Origin: Lycocorax pyrrhopterus obiensis
Lineage: Eukaryota > Chordata > Aves > Passeriformes > Paradisaeidae
DNA: 64,000 nt
Assembly (NCBI GenBank): GCA_014706295.1
Contig: JACSVZ010000042.1
Span: 1-64,000, forward strand
Direction of reading: 5' to 3'
Shown: positions 42,451-64,000 of the stretch, in pieces
Position numbering within the stretch: the first letter of the stretch is position 1
Layout of the letters: each line of letters opens with the position of its first letter
Position numbers and translations under genes: made by a program
The notes under the pieces: model-generated
Databases searched by the model: none
What the model was told of the DNA's origin: nothing
The model's input: only the letters and a program-made list of their open reading frames with translations

Positions 42451-42604
42451 TGAGCCCCAGCCGCCCCCGGGCCGCCTTATATAGCCAGACTAAGCCCCGC
42501 CCACCGGATGGCAGCCAATGGGAATCGAGTGCCAAGGTTCCACATTGTGAGGACATAATGAGGGGCGGGGCCACAACGCAGCCGAGCGATCTGATTGGTC
42601 GAGA
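42451..42604 (-). promoter_or_regulatory. Promoter of unit E (CRE lost)
   Basis: TATATAA (42483-42477), initiator A at 42451, ATTGG, GC box and the distal inverted CCAAT are present. The upstream part with the CRE is cut off at 42604. Confidence 0.7.
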
Positions 42605-42639
42605 GGTGGAGGCTCCATGAGGGGGGGTCGGGGGGGGCC

Positions 42640-43060
42640 CAGGTGTGAGGGTGGGGTGGGGGAGGGGCCGCGGTCAGGCCGGGATTTGGGCCGAGTTTGG
42701 GTGGGATTGGGGCTGGATTTGGGTGGGATCGGGGCTGAGTTTGGGTGGGATTGGGGCTGAATTTGGGTGGGATTTGGACCGGGTTTGGGTGGGATTTGGG
42801 CTGGGTTTGGGTGGGATTGGGGCTGGGGGGGCTCAGAGCTGGCGCTGGGGTCAGCGCAGAATGTGGGGTGGGGTTAGGGCTGGGTTTGGGACTGGGGCTG
42901 GCATCAGGGTTAGGGCTGATAGCGGTGTTGAGGTTAGGGCAGGAATTGGGGCTGAGTTTGGGAGTTGGAGCCAAACCTGGGACTGGGGCTGGGGTGGAGG
43001 CTGGATTTAGGGCTGCATTTGGGATCAGCCTTGGGGTTGGGGATCTGCTCCACGAGTCGT
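42640..43060. repeat. G-rich degenerate repeat 3' of FER1L5
   Basis: Loose repeats of tttgggtgggattggggctg (42670-42830) grading into gggttagggctgggtttggg (42860-43010), similar to sequence in macrosatellite unit C (39790-39990). No clear poly(A) signal for FER1L5 is visible here. Confidence 0.7.
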
Positions 43061-43281
43061 GTCCGTGCCCCTCCCCAGCCCACAGAGACGGAGACGATGC
43101 TTTGGTGGTGGTTGGACACGGCTTTGTTGGTGAGGGAACATGGATGGGCAGCTCCCTCGGCATTCCTGTCAGGATCCAGGCTCTGGAACAGGACAACCCC
43201 TTCCTGGCTGGAGACTCCACTGAGGGAGAGGAGCTCGGGAAGGGGGCTCAGAGCCAGGGAAGTGCGGAACTGGGGGGCTCC

Positions 43282-64000
<20,719 letters not shown>

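Larger units (their letters stand above)
42023..42604 (-). repeat. Macrosatellite unit E (truncated)
   Basis: Contains only the minigene and its proximal promoter. Homology ends at 42604, just after the distal inverted CCAAT, so the CRE is missing. The sequence beyond (42605-43281) is the FER1L5 3' flank. Confidence 0.9.

Overview
This is a vertebrate nuclear window and almost certainly a bird. The evidence is intron-containing orthologues of LMAN2L, CNNM4 and FER1L5 in the order found at human 2q11.2, many fragments of the avian CR1 retroposon, very GC-rich sequence, short introns, and nearly every intron carrying its own minisatellite. That last pattern is typical of avian microchromosomes. 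Genes were traced by joining exons at GT-AG sites and checking that every codon phase closes. Layout: positions 1-12494 and 19678-31990 are two arms of a large inverted repeat (about 12.4 kb each) around a 7.2 kb spacer (12495-19677). The right arm holds the intact copies: LMAN2L on the + strand (24928-31546) and exon 1 of CNNM4 on the - strand (22130-23546). CNNM4 exons 2-7 lie only in the spacer (14475-18818, - strand). The left arm mirrors the right: an LMAN2L copy on the - strand (444-7253) with several 1-base frame breaks, and an orphan but perfectly open CNNM4 exon 1 on the + strand (8632-10048). The right arm keeps the gene order expected from human (FER1L5, LMAN2L, CNNM4), so the left arm is the derived copy, unless it is an assembly error. 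Flipping the spacer would give CNNM4 the left first exon instead of the right one, with no loss of coding sequence. The gap between LMAN2L and CNNM4 (7254-8631, mirrored 23547-24927) carries an unusual dense array of CRE sites alternating with GC/KLF-type boxes. Between the tail-to-tail LMAN2L and FER1L5 genes (32843-42604) lies a tandem array of five related units (two full units of about 3 kb, three shortened or rearranged). Each unit carries a strong - strand promoter (CRE, inverted CCAAT boxes, GC box, TATA and an initiator 32 bp downstream). Four units carry a complete-looking minigene of about 350 bp: a 149 bp exon, an 84-85 bp intron, a 31-35 residue basic ORF, and a stop codon inside an AATAAA signal. 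I do not recognise this family; it is the best candidate here for something undescribed. From 43282 to the window end runs the 3' part of a type I ferlin, called FER1L5 by its DysF domains and by synteny: 42 consecutive exons on the - strand, from C2C to the C-terminal membrane anchor, with an unbroken frame of about 1700 codons. Its introns are filled with minisatellites and one 1.7 kb AT-rich island. Functionally, LMAN2L is an ER lectin, CNNM4 a Mg2+ transport protein and FER1L5 a membrane-fusion C2 protein. They are neighbours by conserved synteny, not a pathway.
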